Of a stretch of DNA of 26,258 nucleotides, positions 16,531-24,888 are shown piece after piece. The DNA is from DATJYV01 sp035499415. GTDB taxonomy: Bacteria; Bacteroidota; Ignavibacteria; UBA10030. The first letter of the stretch is position 1; each line of letters opens with the position of its first letter. The notes below the pieces were generated by a model. That model was not told the origin of the DNA, searched no databases, and saw only the letters and a program-made list of their open reading frames with translations. The DNA is taken from positions 1-26,258 of the forward strand of contig DATJYV010000196.1 in NCBI GenBank assembly GCA_035499415.1. Direction: 5' to 3'. A program made the translations under genes and the position numbers.

Positions 16531-17652
16531 ATGGTCCAGCGAGTGATGATGATTGCGGGAGAAGCATCCGGCGACCTTCACGGGTCCGGCGTCGTTCGCG
16601 AGCTGAAGAGGAAGCAGCCGGGAGTGGAAGTCTACGGCGTCGGCGGGGAGAAGATGAAACGGGAAGGCATGTCCCTCGTTTACGACATCCGGGAGCTCGG
16701 CTTCATGGGTTTTATCGAAGTGCTCCGCCACCTCCCCGTCATCCGGGCAATGGAAAAAACGCTCGAGCACCTGCTCCGCCTCAAACGCCCCGACGTGGTC
16801 GTCCTGATCGATTATCCGGGATTTAACCTGCGTTTCGCAAAGATGGTGAAACAGCAGGGCATCAAAGTCGTCTATTACATCAGCCCGCAGGTGTGGGCGT
16901 GGCACCGGTCGCGCGTGAAAGCCATGCGTTCGCTCGTTGACAAGATGCTCGTTATCTTCCCGTTCGAAGTCGACCTCTATCAAAAAGAAGGAATCGACGT
17001 CGAGTTTGTGGGACATCCGCTGCTCGAAGTCCTCGACGCCGGCCTGGACCGGAAAAATTTTTGCAAACGGTACGGACTCGACCCGGAAAAACAAATTCTC
17101 GGTCTTCTTCCTGGGAGCAGGAAGCAGGAGATCGAGCACATCTTCCCGACGATGCTTACCGCGGCAAAGCTCCTGGCCGCCGAAACCGGGGCGGAAATTG
17201 CGGTGGGGGTCGCACCGACACTCGAAGAACGATATCTTCAAACCCTTTACAACCTGGGCAGTGCCCGTCTTGTCAAAGGGGCGACGTACGACCTCATGAT
17301 GCATTCCCATTTCGCTCTCGTGACGTCGGGGACCGCGACGCTCGAAACCGCCTGCTTCGGAACGCCGATGTTCGTCATCTACAGGACTTCGTGGATCACC
17401 TACCTTCTCGGAAGGATGCTCGTTCGGGTGAAGAACATCGGTTTGGTAAACATCGTCGCCGGGAGGCAAATCGTTCCCGAATTCGTCCAGCATCGCGCCA
17501 CCGTCGGGAAGTTGGTCCGCACTGCCCGGCGTCTGCTGTCCGACGCTCCAGCGATGGAGCGCATGAAGTCCGATCTTTCGAAAGTACGGTCGATGCTCGG
17601 CTCGCCGGGTGCATCCGAACGCGTGGCTGAGCGCGTCCTTGGAATGGCGTAG
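16531..17652 (+). CDS. lpxB: Lipid-A-disaccharide synthase
   Basis: LpxB (GT family 19) joins UDP-2,3-diacylglucosamine and lipid X to form the beta-1',6 disaccharide of lipid A at the inner membrane. The 373-residue length is normal. The N-terminal signature G-E-A-S-G-D-L-H-G is at residues 10-18, followed by the G-V-G-G-E-K-M segment. The S-P-Q-V-W-A-W motif is near residue 118 and the L-L-P-G-S-R-K-Q-E-I motif near 190. The gene starts directly after the preceding stop and is followed by lpxK two bases later, so the two lipid A steps are made together. Its presence is good evidence for a Gram-negative outer membrane. Confidence 0.97.
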   Translation: MVQRVMMIAGEASGDLHGSGVVRELKRKQPGVEVYGVGGEKMKREGMSLVYDIRELGFMGFIEVLRHLPVIRAMEKTLEHLLRLKRPDVVVLIDYPGFNLRFAKMVKQQGIKVVYYISPQVWAWHRSRVKAMRSLVDKMLVIFPFEVDLYQKEGIDVEFVGHPLLEVLDAGLDRKNFCKRYGLDPEKQILGLLPGSRKQEIEHIFPTMLTAAKLLAAETGAEIAVGVAPTLEERYLQTLYNLGSARLVKGATYDLMMHSHFALVTSGTATLETACFGTPMFVIYRTSWITYLLGRMLVRVKNIGLVNIVAGRQIVPEFVQHRATVGKLVRTARRLLSDAPAMERMKSDLSKVRSMLGSPGASERVAERVLGMA

Positions 17653-17654
17653 GC

Positions 17655-18707
17655 GTGTGTTTCGGCCGAATGTTTCTGCGCCCGCTCTCGGCTCTCTTCG
17701 GCGCAATCATGGCGGTTCGAAATTGGCTCTTTGACGCAGGTCTGATCACTGCGCGCCGGGTTCCTGTTCCGGTCATCTCCGTCGGAAATATCTCGGTTGG
17801 CGGGACGGGAAAGACTCCGTTTGTGGAGTTTCTCGCTTCCTCGCTCCAGCGGGAGAACCGGCGCGTCGCCGTGATAAGCCGGGGATACGGAAGGCGCACG
17901 AAGGGACTGGTCATCGTGAGCGACGGGAAGCGGGTTCTCACGGATGCGGCCGCGGGCGGTGACGAGGCCGTGCAGATTGCACGGAGAGTGAAAGGGATAA
18001 TCGTGCTGGTCGATGAGCGTCGCGCGAAAGCGGCGGAACTTGCTGTCCGGGATTTCGCTGCAACCGTCGTCATCGCGGACGACGCGTTTCAGCATCGGTT
18101 TCTCCATCGGGATCTCGACATCGTCATGATGACGAGGGATGAAGTATTGACCGGAGACCGGCTTCTTCCGGTCGGACGTCGGCGCGAGCCCCTCTCCGCA
18201 CTTCGCCGCGCAGATGTGGTCGTCATCTCGGCCTGCTCTTCGGTGAAGGAGTTTGATGCGGCGCATGAAACGCTCCGCAAGGTCTTCGACGGCCCGACGC
18301 TGGGATTCCGGCTTGAATTTGTGCGGTTCCGCCGTCTCGGCGGACAAGGTCGGACGGAAGGACAAAAAAAGAAAATGGGAAGGATGGTCGCGTTTTCCGG
18401 GATTGCACGGCCCCTCTCGTTCCGCGAATTGGTCGAGGGGCAGGGCGTCACCGTCGTTGAGCATATTCAGTACAAGGACCATCATTGGTATTCGACCGGA
18501 GATCTCAATCGCATTGCTGAAATTTTTCGCCGCACCAAAGCCGACGCCATCGTGACGACCGAAAAGGATGGTGCGCGCCTGGAGGGAGTCGAGTCGAGGA
18601 CGTTTGTTGCGGAGCATCCGGTGTATGTCGCCGAGGTACGGCCAAAGGTGTTCGCCGGAAACAAAATGCTCGAGACCCGGCTCCGGGAAATCTTCGAAGG
18701 GAACTGA
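17655..18707 (+). CDS. lpxK: Tetraacyldisaccharide 4'-kinase
   Basis: LpxK phosphorylates the 4' position of the lipid A disaccharide made by LpxB, at the cytoplasmic face of the inner membrane. The Walker A-type loop V-G-G-T-G-K-T-P and the preceding P-V-P-V-I-S-V-G-N-I-S are diagnostic, as is D-D-A-F-Q-H-R in the middle. An N-terminal amphipathic/hydrophobic segment (L-R-P-L-S-A-L-F-G) anchors it. I took the GTG at 17655 (350 residues); the in-frame ATG at 17670 (345 residues), giving M-F-L-R-P-L, is equally plausible and perhaps better conserved. Neither has a clear Shine-Dalgarno, consistent with coupling to lpxB. Confidence 0.95.
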   Translation: MCFGRMFLRPLSALFGAIMAVRNWLFDAGLITARRVPVPVISVGNISVGGTGKTPFVEFLASSLQRENRRVAVISRGYGRRTKGLVIVSDGKRVLTDAAAGGDEAVQIARRVKGIIVLVDERRAKAAELAVRDFAATVVIADDAFQHRFLHRDLDIVMMTRDEVLTGDRLLPVGRRREPLSALRRADVVVISACSSVKEFDAAHETLRKVFDGPTLGFRLEFVRFRRLGGQGRTEGQKKKMGRMVAFSGIARPLSFRELVEGQGVTVVEHIQYKDHHWYSTGDLNRIAEIFRRTKADAIVTTEKDGARLEGVESRTFVAEHPVYVAEVRPKVFAGNKMLETRLREIFEGN

Positions 18708-18710
18708 AGA

Positions 18711-19415
18711 ATGAGGGTTGGTGTGACAGATTGCCTGCGTGAAGATAAGTACAACCTGTACGTCCGTTGGATCGAGGCCGTTGACGCGGGCGTCGACATC
18801 GTTCGCCTTTCCGGCGGACAGCCGAATGTCGATGACGTTGCAGGGCTCGACGGGGTGATGCTCACGGGGGGCGGCGACGTTCATCCGCGGTTCTACGGCG
18901 GACCCGAAAATTCTCCGCTCCTCAAGGATGTGAACGAGCAACGAGATATGTTTGAATTGAAGGTTGTCGACCGCGCGCTTGAGAACGCGCTTCCAATTCT
19001 GGCCGTCTGCCGCGGCATGCAGGTCATGAACGTGCACCTCGGGGGCTCACTCCACGTCGACCTTCCCTCAGCCGGATTCAATCGCCATGCGAGCCAGTCG
19101 TCGACTCCCCTGCAGCACGCAATCGCGATCCGGCCCCACTCGATGCTCCATGCGCTTGCCGGCGCCATGCAGGCGGAAGTCAATTCGTACCACCATCAGG
19201 GCGTCGACCGCCTCGGTCATGGACTTGTGGAAAGTGCGCGATCAGACGACGGCCTCGTCGAGGCAGCGGAGTGGGCTCTCAAAGATTCCGCGCCGTTCCT
19301 CCTGATGGTGCAGTGGCATCCGGAACGACAACCGGAATCTGAACTTTCAAAGAACCTCGCGCGCCTGTTCCTGCGCGAAGTGAATCGCAACCGACAACAA
19401 CATGCTGTACCCTGA
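18711..19415 (+). CDS. Class I glutamine amidotransferase-like / gamma-glutamyl-gamma-aminobutyrate hydrolase family protein
   Basis: This 234-residue cytosolic hydrolase of the peptidase C26 family has the full Cys-His-Glu triad: C100 in A-V-C-R-G-M-Q, and H203 and E205 in Q-W-H-P-E. The oxyanion region L-T-G-G-G-D-V-H-P is at about residues 45-53, and the family motif S-Y-H-H-Q-G-V is present. Members of this group include PuuD, which cleaves gamma-glutamyl-GABA in putrescine degradation, but many are uncharacterised and no polyamine genes are adjacent. It follows lpxK by three bases, so it is probably co-transcribed with the lipid A genes. The precise substrate is unknown. Confidence 0.85.
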   Translation: MRVGVTDCLREDKYNLYVRWIEAVDAGVDIVRLSGGQPNVDDVAGLDGVMLTGGGDVHPRFYGGPENSPLLKDVNEQRDMFELKVVDRALENALPILAVCRGMQVMNVHLGGSLHVDLPSAGFNRHASQSSTPLQHAIAIRPHSMLHALAGAMQAEVNSYHHQGVDRLGHGLVESARSDDGLVEAAEWALKDSAPFLLMVQWHPERQPESELSKNLARLFLREVNRNRQQHAVP

Positions 19416-19438
19416 AGAAAGAAAGGAAGAACGAAGTC

Positions 19439-22195
19439 ATGGCGAAATATGTATACTTCTTCGGCAAAGGAAAGGCCGAAGGAAAAGCGGGAATGAAGAA
19501 CCTCCTCGGCGGAAAAGGAGCCAACCTGGCGGAAATGACCAACATCGGACTCCCGGTTCCCCCCGGATTCTCCGTCACGACGGAGGTATGCACCTATTAT
19601 TACGCGAACGACCGGCGATACCCGAAATCCCTTCGCAACGATGTTTCGGCGGCCTTGAAAAGGGTTGAGAAAGTGATGGGAGCCACCCTCGGCGACCCGG
19701 CGAACCCGCTGCTTGTCTCTGTCCGCTCCGGCGCGCGGGCTTCGATGCCGGGAATGATGGACACGATCCTCAACCTCGGCCTCAATGACAGGACTGTCGA
19801 AGGCGTCATTGCCAAGACGGGGAACCAGCGGTTCGCCTACGATTCGTACAGACGCTTCGTCCAGATGTATGGAGATGTCGTGCTTGGACTCAAGCCGCAG
19901 GGGAAGGATGCGATCGACCCGTTCGAGGAAATCATCGAGGCGAAGAAGAAGGAGCGCGGCGTGAAGCTGGATACCGAGCTCAGCGCGGCGGACTTGAAGG
20001 ACCTCGTCGTGCGATTCAAGCAGGCGATCAAGCAGCGGGCGGGACAGGACTTTCCGGAGGATCCGATGGAACAGTTGTGGGGAGCGATCGGCGCGGTTTT
20101 TGGTTCGTGGATGAACGACCGGGCGATCGCCTACCGCAAGATGTACGACATCCCGGAATCGTGGGGGACGGCGGTCAACGTCCAGACGATGGTGTTCGGA
20201 AACATGGGGGAAGATTCGGGAACCGGCGTGGCATTCACGCGCGACCCGTCGACGGGAGAGAACGTATTCTACGGTGAATATCTCATGAACGCTCAGGGCG
20301 AGGACGTCGTTGCAGGAATCCGCACGCCGATGCCGATTGCGACCCTTGCCGCGAAGAGCCGGACGATCTACGACCAGTTGGAGACCATCCGGAAGAAGCT
20401 CGAGCAGCATTATCGGGAGATGATGGATATCGAGTTCACGATCCAGCAGGGGCGGCTCTTCATGCTGCAATGTCGCGTCGGGAAGCGGACGGCATTTGCC
20501 GCCATCAAAATCGCCGTCGATATGGTGGGTGATAAACTCATCACCGACCGCGAAGCGCTCCTGCGCATCGAGCCGGACCAGCTCAATCAGCTCTTGCGCC
20601 CGATCTTCGACATGAAAGAAAAGGAACTGGCGATCAAGTCCGGTCGGCTCCTTGCCAAAGGGCTCAACGCCGGCCCCGGGGCAGCGACCGGAAGAATCGT
20701 CTACAACGCGCAGGACGCCGAGGCCTGGGCGAAGCGCGGAGAAAAAGTAATTCTCACACGGATTGAAACATCGCCGGAAGATATTCGGGGAATGGATGCT
20801 GCGGAGGGAATTTTAACGGCGAGGGGCGGCATGACTTCACACGCGGCGCTCGTCGCGCGACAGATGGGAAAGGTCTGCGTGGCCGGATGCAGCGAGCTTG
20901 AAATCGATTACAGCACTCACACGATGAGCGTCGACGGCAGGGTCGTCAAGGAAGGGGACTGGGTATCGATCGACGGAACGACGGGACAGGTGATTGAGGG
21001 GAAAATCAATACCAAGCCGTCGGAAGTCCTGCAGGTCCTCATCGACCGGACATTGAAGGCCGCGAACGCCCCCGTCTTCGAGCAGTTTGCGAAAATCATG
21101 CAATGGGCAGACAAGTATCGCCGTCTCAGGATCCGCACCAACGCAGACCAGCCGGACCAGTCTGCGAATGCGATCTCATTCGGAGCCGAGGGGATCGGAC
21201 TTTGCAGGACGGAGCACATGTTCTTCGGCGAAGGGAAGATCGGACCGATGCGGGAGATGATATTGGCGGACACGGTCGAGCAGCGGAAGGTTGCTCTTTC
21301 CAAGCTCCTGCCACTCCAGCGCAAGGACTTTCACGGAATATTCGAGGTGATGGACGGAAAGCCGGTGACGATCCGCACGATCGACCCGCCGCTCCATGAA
21401 TTCCTGCCCCACGAAGAAGGGGCGCAGCGGGAGCTCGCGCAGCAAATCGGCATCCCGTACGAAAAAGTCAAGCAACGCGTCGATTCACTCCACGAATTCA
21501 ACCCGATGCTTGGATTCCGCGGCTGCAGGCTGGGGATCATCTATCCGGAAATCACGGAAATGCAGGCGCGGGCCATTTTCGAGGCGGCGGCGGATGTGAA
21601 GAAGGCGGGGAAGGACGTTGAGCCCGAGGTCATGATTCCCCTGGTCGGAAATGTGAAAGAGCTTGAGCATCAGGAGAAGATCGTCCGGGAAGTGGCGGCG
21701 ACGGTCATGAAGGAGAAGGGCGTTGAATTCCGCTATCTCGTCGGAACGATGATCGAGATTCCACGCGGAGCAGTTACCGCCGACGAAATCGCGCGCGTCG
21801 CCGAGTTCTTCAGCTTCGGTACGAACGACCTGACGCAGACGACTCTTGGCGTGAGCCGGGACGACGCAGGCCGCTTCCTCCTCCCGTACGTGGAGAAGGA
21901 GATATACGGGAAGGATCCCTTTGAGGTCATCGACCGCGAGGGAGTCGGAGCGATGATGAAGATCGCCGTGGAAAAAGGGCGCAGGACGAATCCGAAGATC
22001 AAGCTCGGGATCTGCGGCGAGCACGGCGGGGACCCGTCGAGCGTGGAGTTCTGCCACGAGATCGGATTGAACTACGTAAGCTGCTCGCCGTTCCGCGTAC
22101 CGATCGCCCGGCTCGCGGCGGCACGGGCGGCGCTTCGGGACGTTTCTCCGGCGATGAGCCGGAGGAGGGGAAAACCGTCGAAGCGGAAGAAGTAA
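19439..22195 (+). CDS. ppdK: Pyruvate, phosphate dikinase
   Basis: PPDK reversibly converts pyruvate, ATP and phosphate to phosphoenolpyruvate, AMP and pyrophosphate, linking the TCA pool with gluconeogenesis or PPi-dependent glycolysis. The N-terminal ATP-grasp domain starts with G-G-K-G-A-N-L-A-E-M. The phosphohistidine domain has H468 in G-G-M-T-S-H-A-A. The C-terminal PEP-binding TIM barrel ends with the catalytic-type C882 in Y-V-S-C-S-P-F-R-V-P. The length of 918 is somewhat above the usual ~875, with a basic C-terminal tail. The start is preceded by AAGGAAG within the 23-bp gap. The PPi-dependent route fits an anaerobe or facultative anaerobe, but that is inference. Confidence 0.97.
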   Translation: MAKYVYFFGKGKAEGKAGMKNLLGGKGANLAEMTNIGLPVPPGFSVTTEVCTYYYANDRRYPKSLRNDVSAALKRVEKVMGATLGDPANPLLVSVRSGARASMPGMMDTILNLGLNDRTVEGVIAKTGNQRFAYDSYRRFVQMYGDVVLGLKPQGKDAIDPFEEIIEAKKKERGVKLDTELSAADLKDLVVRFKQAIKQRAGQDFPEDPMEQLWGAIGAVFGSWMNDRAIAYRKMYDIPESWGTAVNVQTMVFGNMGEDSGTGVAFTRDPSTGENVFYGEYLMNAQGEDVVAGIRTPMPIATLAAKSRTIYDQLETIRKKLEQHYREMMDIEFTIQQGRLFMLQCRVGKRTAFAAIKIAVDMVGDKLITDREALLRIEPDQLNQLLRPIFDMKEKELAIKSGRLLAKGLNAGPGAATGRIVYNAQDAEAWAKRGEKVILTRIETSPEDIRGMDAAEGILTARGGMTSHAALVARQMGKVCVAGCSELEIDYSTHTMSVDGRVVKEGDWVSIDGTTGQVIEGKINTKPSEVLQVLIDRTLKAANAPVFEQFAKIMQWADKYRRLRIRTNADQPDQSANAISFGAEGIGLCRTEHMFFGEGKIGPMREMILADTVEQRKVALSKLLPLQRKDFHGIFEVMDGKPVTIRTIDPPLHEFLPHEEGAQRELAQQIGIPYEKVKQRVDSLHEFNPMLGFRGCRLGIIYPEITEMQARAIFEAAADVKKAGKDVEPEVMIPLVGNVKELEHQEKIVREVAATVMKEKGVEFRYLVGTMIEIPRGAVTADEIARVAEFFSFGTNDLTQTTLGVSRDDAGRFLLPYVEKEIYGKDPFEVIDREGVGAMMKIAVEKGRRTNPKIKLGICGEHGGDPSSVEFCHEIGLNYVSCSPFRVPIARLAAARAALRDVSPAMSRRRGKPSKRKK

Positions 22196-22228
22196 CCACA
22201 CCATTCGAGTTGTCAAGGGAAAAAAGAC

Positions 22229-23266
22229 ATGAAGCTTTCAGATTTTAAATATCCGCTTCCGCGGAACCTCATTGCAAAACATCCCTCGAACCCGCGAGAC
22301 CGGGCCCGGATGATGGTGCTCAACAGGGCCGACGAATCGATCATCGACCGCCGGTTCTCCGACCTTGCGGATTATCTGCAAAAGGGGGATTGCCTGGTCG
22401 TTAATGAGACCAAGGTCTTCCAGGCGAGGCTGTTCGGGAAGAAGGAGAAGACGAACGCACGCATCGAGGTATTCCTGCTCCGGGAACTCAACGCGGAGGA
22501 TAATATCTGGGATGTCATCGTCGACCCGGCGCGGAAGGTGCGAATCGGGAACAAGATTTTTTTCGACGACGGAAAGCTTTGGTGCGAGGTGATCGACAAC
22601 ACCACGTCGCGCGGCAGGACCGTCCGATTCAATCACAAAGGTGATTTCTTCAAGATCATCGAGCGGATCGGACTGACGCCGCTGCCGTACTACATCAAAC
22701 GCGAGGCGACGGAGAAAGACAAAGACAGCTACCAGACCGTCTATGCGAGGGTGCTCGGCGCCGTGGCCGCTCCCACGGCGGGTCTTCATTTTACGAAACA
22801 ACTCCTTCGAAAGGTGGAAGGGATGGGGGTCAAGGTCGCCCCCATCATCCTCCACGTGGGGCTGGGCTCGTTTCGCGCCGTCGAAGTTGAGGACCTGACG
22901 AAGCACAAGATGGATTCCGAGTACTTCGAGATTTCGAGTGAGTCCGCGCACACGATCAACCGCACGATCGATTCGCGCCACAATGTCGTCGTGATCGGCA
23001 CCACGGCCTGCCGTGCGGTCGAATCGAGCGTCACATCCGACGGTCACGTGAAGCCGGCGAAGGGATGGACGGATAAGTTCATCTTCCCTCCGTACGATTT
23101 CAAGATCGCCGATCGGCTCGTAACCAACTTTCACCTTCCCGAATCAACTCTCATGATGCTCGTGAGCGCATTTGGCGGACACGATTTTGTCATCCGCGCT
23201 TACAAAAAGGCCATCAAGGAGGGCTACCGGTTTTACAGCTACGGCGATTGCATGCTCATCCTCTGA
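22229..23266 (+). CDS. queA: S-adenosylmethionine:tRNA ribosyltransferase-isomerase
   Basis: QueA transfers and isomerises the ribosyl part of SAM onto preQ1 in tRNA, giving epoxyqueuosine, the penultimate queuosine intermediate. The 345-residue length is standard. Family motifs are present: R-D-x-A-R-M-M-V-L near residue 26, V-V-N-E-T-K-V near 58, A-A-P-T-A-G-L-H-F-T in the middle, H-V-G-L-G-S-F-R-A-V-E, and F-H-L-P-E-S-T-L-M-M-L-V-S-A-F near the end. An AAGGGA precedes the ATG. No other queuosine genes are in the window. Confidence 0.97.
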   Translation: MKLSDFKYPLPRNLIAKHPSNPRDRARMMVLNRADESIIDRRFSDLADYLQKGDCLVVNETKVFQARLFGKKEKTNARIEVFLLRELNAEDNIWDVIVDPARKVRIGNKIFFDDGKLWCEVIDNTTSRGRTVRFNHKGDFFKIIERIGLTPLPYYIKREATEKDKDSYQTVYARVLGAVAAPTAGLHFTKQLLRKVEGMGVKVAPIILHVGLGSFRAVEVEDLTKHKMDSEYFEISSESAHTINRTIDSRHNVVVIGTTACRAVESSVTSDGHVKPAKGWTDKFIFPPYDFKIADRLVTNFHLPESTLMMLVSAFGGHDFVIRAYKKAIKEGYRFYSYGDCMLIL

Positions 23267-23326
23267 ATTGCGTTCGGCGGGTAAGAGGCATTCGTCCGGG
23301 GGAAGTGCCATCGTCCACGGAATCGT

Positions 23327-24046
23327 ATGTCCAAATCGCGTCCCAAAATTATTGCGATCATCCCGGCAGCGGGATCGGGTCTTCGGCTCGGGGGAAAAAC
23401 CCGCAAGCAATTCCTGCCGCTCAGGGGAAAACCCGTCATCGTCCACACCATCCAGCAATTTGAATCGTGTTCCGACGTCGACGAAATCGATATCGCCGTC
23501 CCGGAGTCCGCGATCGTCGAAATGGAATCGATCATCAGCCGCTTCCGCCTCCACAAGGTCGGCAAGGTCGTCGTCGGCGGGGCCCGGCGGCAGGATTCGG
23601 TTTATAATATTTTGAAGACGATCGCGGCGCGCGATTCGGACATTCTTCTTGTCCACGATGCCGTTCGCCCCTTTGTCCGACCCAAGATGATCAGTCATCT
23701 CGTTCGTGTCTGCAGAGAGCATGGGACGGCCGTGCTGGCGGTGCAGCCGAAGGACACCGTTCGACGCTCGGTCGGGGGCGTGCAATTCGACCATACGATC
23801 GACCGCTCGGCGCTCTGGCTTGTCCAGACTCCGCAAGTGTTCCGCGCGAAGCTTCTGATCCGCGCGCACGAGCGCGCCAGGAAGGATCGATTTTCCTCGA
23901 CCGATGATGTCGCCCTTGTCGAGCGCCTCGGGATAAAGTCGCGTATTGTGGAAGGAACATACGACAACATCAAGATCACGACGCCCGACGACCTCGAGCT
24001 CGGCGAGCTCATTTTGGAGCGATGGGAGAAGGCATCTGCCAACTGA
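23327..24046 (+). CDS. ispD: 2-C-methyl-D-erythritol 4-phosphate cytidylyltransferase
   Basis: IspD forms CDP-methylerythritol from MEP and CTP in the non-mevalonate isoprenoid pathway. The 239-residue length is normal. The nucleotide-binding N-terminus I-P-A-A-G-S-G-L-R-L-G with the following K-x-x-K-Q-F-L-P-L is diagnostic, as are V-H-D-A-V-R-P-F-V and Q-T-P-Q-V-F. Near the C-terminus D-D-V-A-L-V-E is the usual T-D-D/S-D-D region. The ATG at 23327 fits the family start. The 60-bp gap from queA (23267-23326) contains GGGGGAAG but no strong terminator or promoter. Confidence 0.96.
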   Translation: MSKSRPKIIAIIPAAGSGLRLGGKTRKQFLPLRGKPVIVHTIQQFESCSDVDEIDIAVPESAIVEMESIISRFRLHKVGKVVVGGARRQDSVYNILKTIAARDSDILLVHDAVRPFVRPKMISHLVRVCREHGTAVLAVQPKDTVRRSVGGVQFDHTIDRSALWLVQTPQVFRAKLLIRAHERARKDRFSSTDDVALVERLGIKSRIVEGTYDNIKITTPDDLELGELILERWEKASAN

Positions 24047-24070
24047 GCGCTCGGGGCAGGTTACGGCATA

Positions 24071-24100
24071 TTGCTTTTTGACGCCGAAGTTCCTACTTTG
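24071..24100 (+). promoter_or_regulatory. Candidate promoter of plsY, Bacteroidota-like
   Basis: TTG at 24071-24073 is followed after 20 bp by TACTTTG at 24094-24100. This resembles the Bacteroidota major-sigma promoter (TTG at -33, TAnnTTTG at -7), although the -7 element is one base shorter than consensus. A second TTG at 24078 offers a less good spacing. The gap after ispD shows no terminator. Confidence 0.35.
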
Positions 24101-24141
24101 CGAGCCGTTATGAGGAAGTGCAACCAACACCGGGCCGGCCT

Positions 24142-24819
24142 ATGCTGAACATGGCAATCGTCGTTCTCCTGAGTTATGTCGTCGGCTCCATTCCGACAAG
24201 CATCATGCTTTCGAAATGGAAACACGGGTTCGACATCCGGACAAAGGGGAGCGGCAACGCGGGCGGAACGAATGTATTCCGCGTACTCGGCTGGCGCTCG
24301 GGGTTGTTTGTCATCGTCATCGACACACTCAAAGGCGTCGTTGCGACGACCGTCATCGCCCGGCTTTTCTGGGATCCGACCCTCCCCTTCTACAACAGGA
24401 CTCCCTTCGACGATTTTACGATCATCCAGATGATCTGCGGAGGCGCGGCAATCGTCGGTCACGTCTGGACAGTATTCGCCGGCTTTCGCGGAGGCAAAGG
24501 TATCGCCTGCGCGGCCGGCATGATGATCGGCATCGCGCCGACGGAGTTTGCCGTCTCCGTCGCCATTTTCCTTGCTCTGTTTTTTGCGTTTCGCTACGTC
24601 TCCCTTGGCTCGATCGGGGCTGCCATTGCGTTTCCCCTTTCCCTCATCATCCGCCATAATATCCTTTCGGATGAGATCCACAGCTATAAAACCCTGGTCT
24701 TTTTCAGCGTCGGCGTTGCGGTGCTGCTCCTCTATTCGCACAGGAAAAACATCAGGCGCCTCCTCGACGGGACCGAAAGCAAGGTCAAAGACTTCTCCCG
24801 CGAGAACAGCACGGACTGA
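24142..24819 (+). CDS. plsY: Glycerol-3-phosphate acyltransferase PlsY
   Basis: PlsY is a small polytopic membrane enzyme that acylates the sn-1 position of glycerol-3-phosphate with acyl-phosphate, the first step of phospholipid synthesis. From the ATG at 24142 the product has 225 residues. The first helix carries L-S-Y-V-V-G-S-I-P-T-S. Motif I is followed by the conserved G-S-G-N-A-G-G-T-N-V-F-R, and later by G-F-R-G-G-K-G-I-A, both active-site loops. About five helices are visible and the tail is charged. The frame is open upstream to a GTG at 24118, but the extra residues are not family-like; an ATG at 24151 is another option. Its substrate G3P is made by gpsA next door. Confidence 0.93.
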   Translation: MLNMAIVVLLSYVVGSIPTSIMLSKWKHGFDIRTKGSGNAGGTNVFRVLGWRSGLFVIVIDTLKGVVATTVIARLFWDPTLPFYNRTPFDDFTIIQMICGGAAIVGHVWTVFAGFRGGKGIACAAGMMIGIAPTEFAVSVAIFLALFFAFRYVSLGSIGAAIAFPLSLIIRHNILSDEIHSYKTLVFFSVGVAVLLLYSHRKNIRRLLDGTESKVKDFSRENSTD

Positions 24820-24888
24820 TTCGGCCACACGCCGGGGAATGTCCCTCCACCCGGTCGGCCACCGCCGCATTTTTTCCGTCCTCCATCC

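Noticed and set aside
14590..17706. 1038-codon open frame on the minus strand, opposite smc to lpxK
   Set aside because: It runs antisense through several conserved genes (smc, HAD phosphatase, ICMT-like, lpxB). Its translation is arginine/histidine/aspartate-rich with no domain, as expected of a GC-rich shadow frame.
17400..19037. 545-codon minus-strand frame across lpxB, lpxK and the amidotransferase
   Set aside because: It is antisense to three genes with intact catalytic motifs and has low-information composition.
24118..24141. GTG start for plsY at 24118
   Set aside because: The eight extra residues are proline- and polar-rich and unlike the PlsY N-terminus, whose first helix begins right at the ATGs at 24142/24151.
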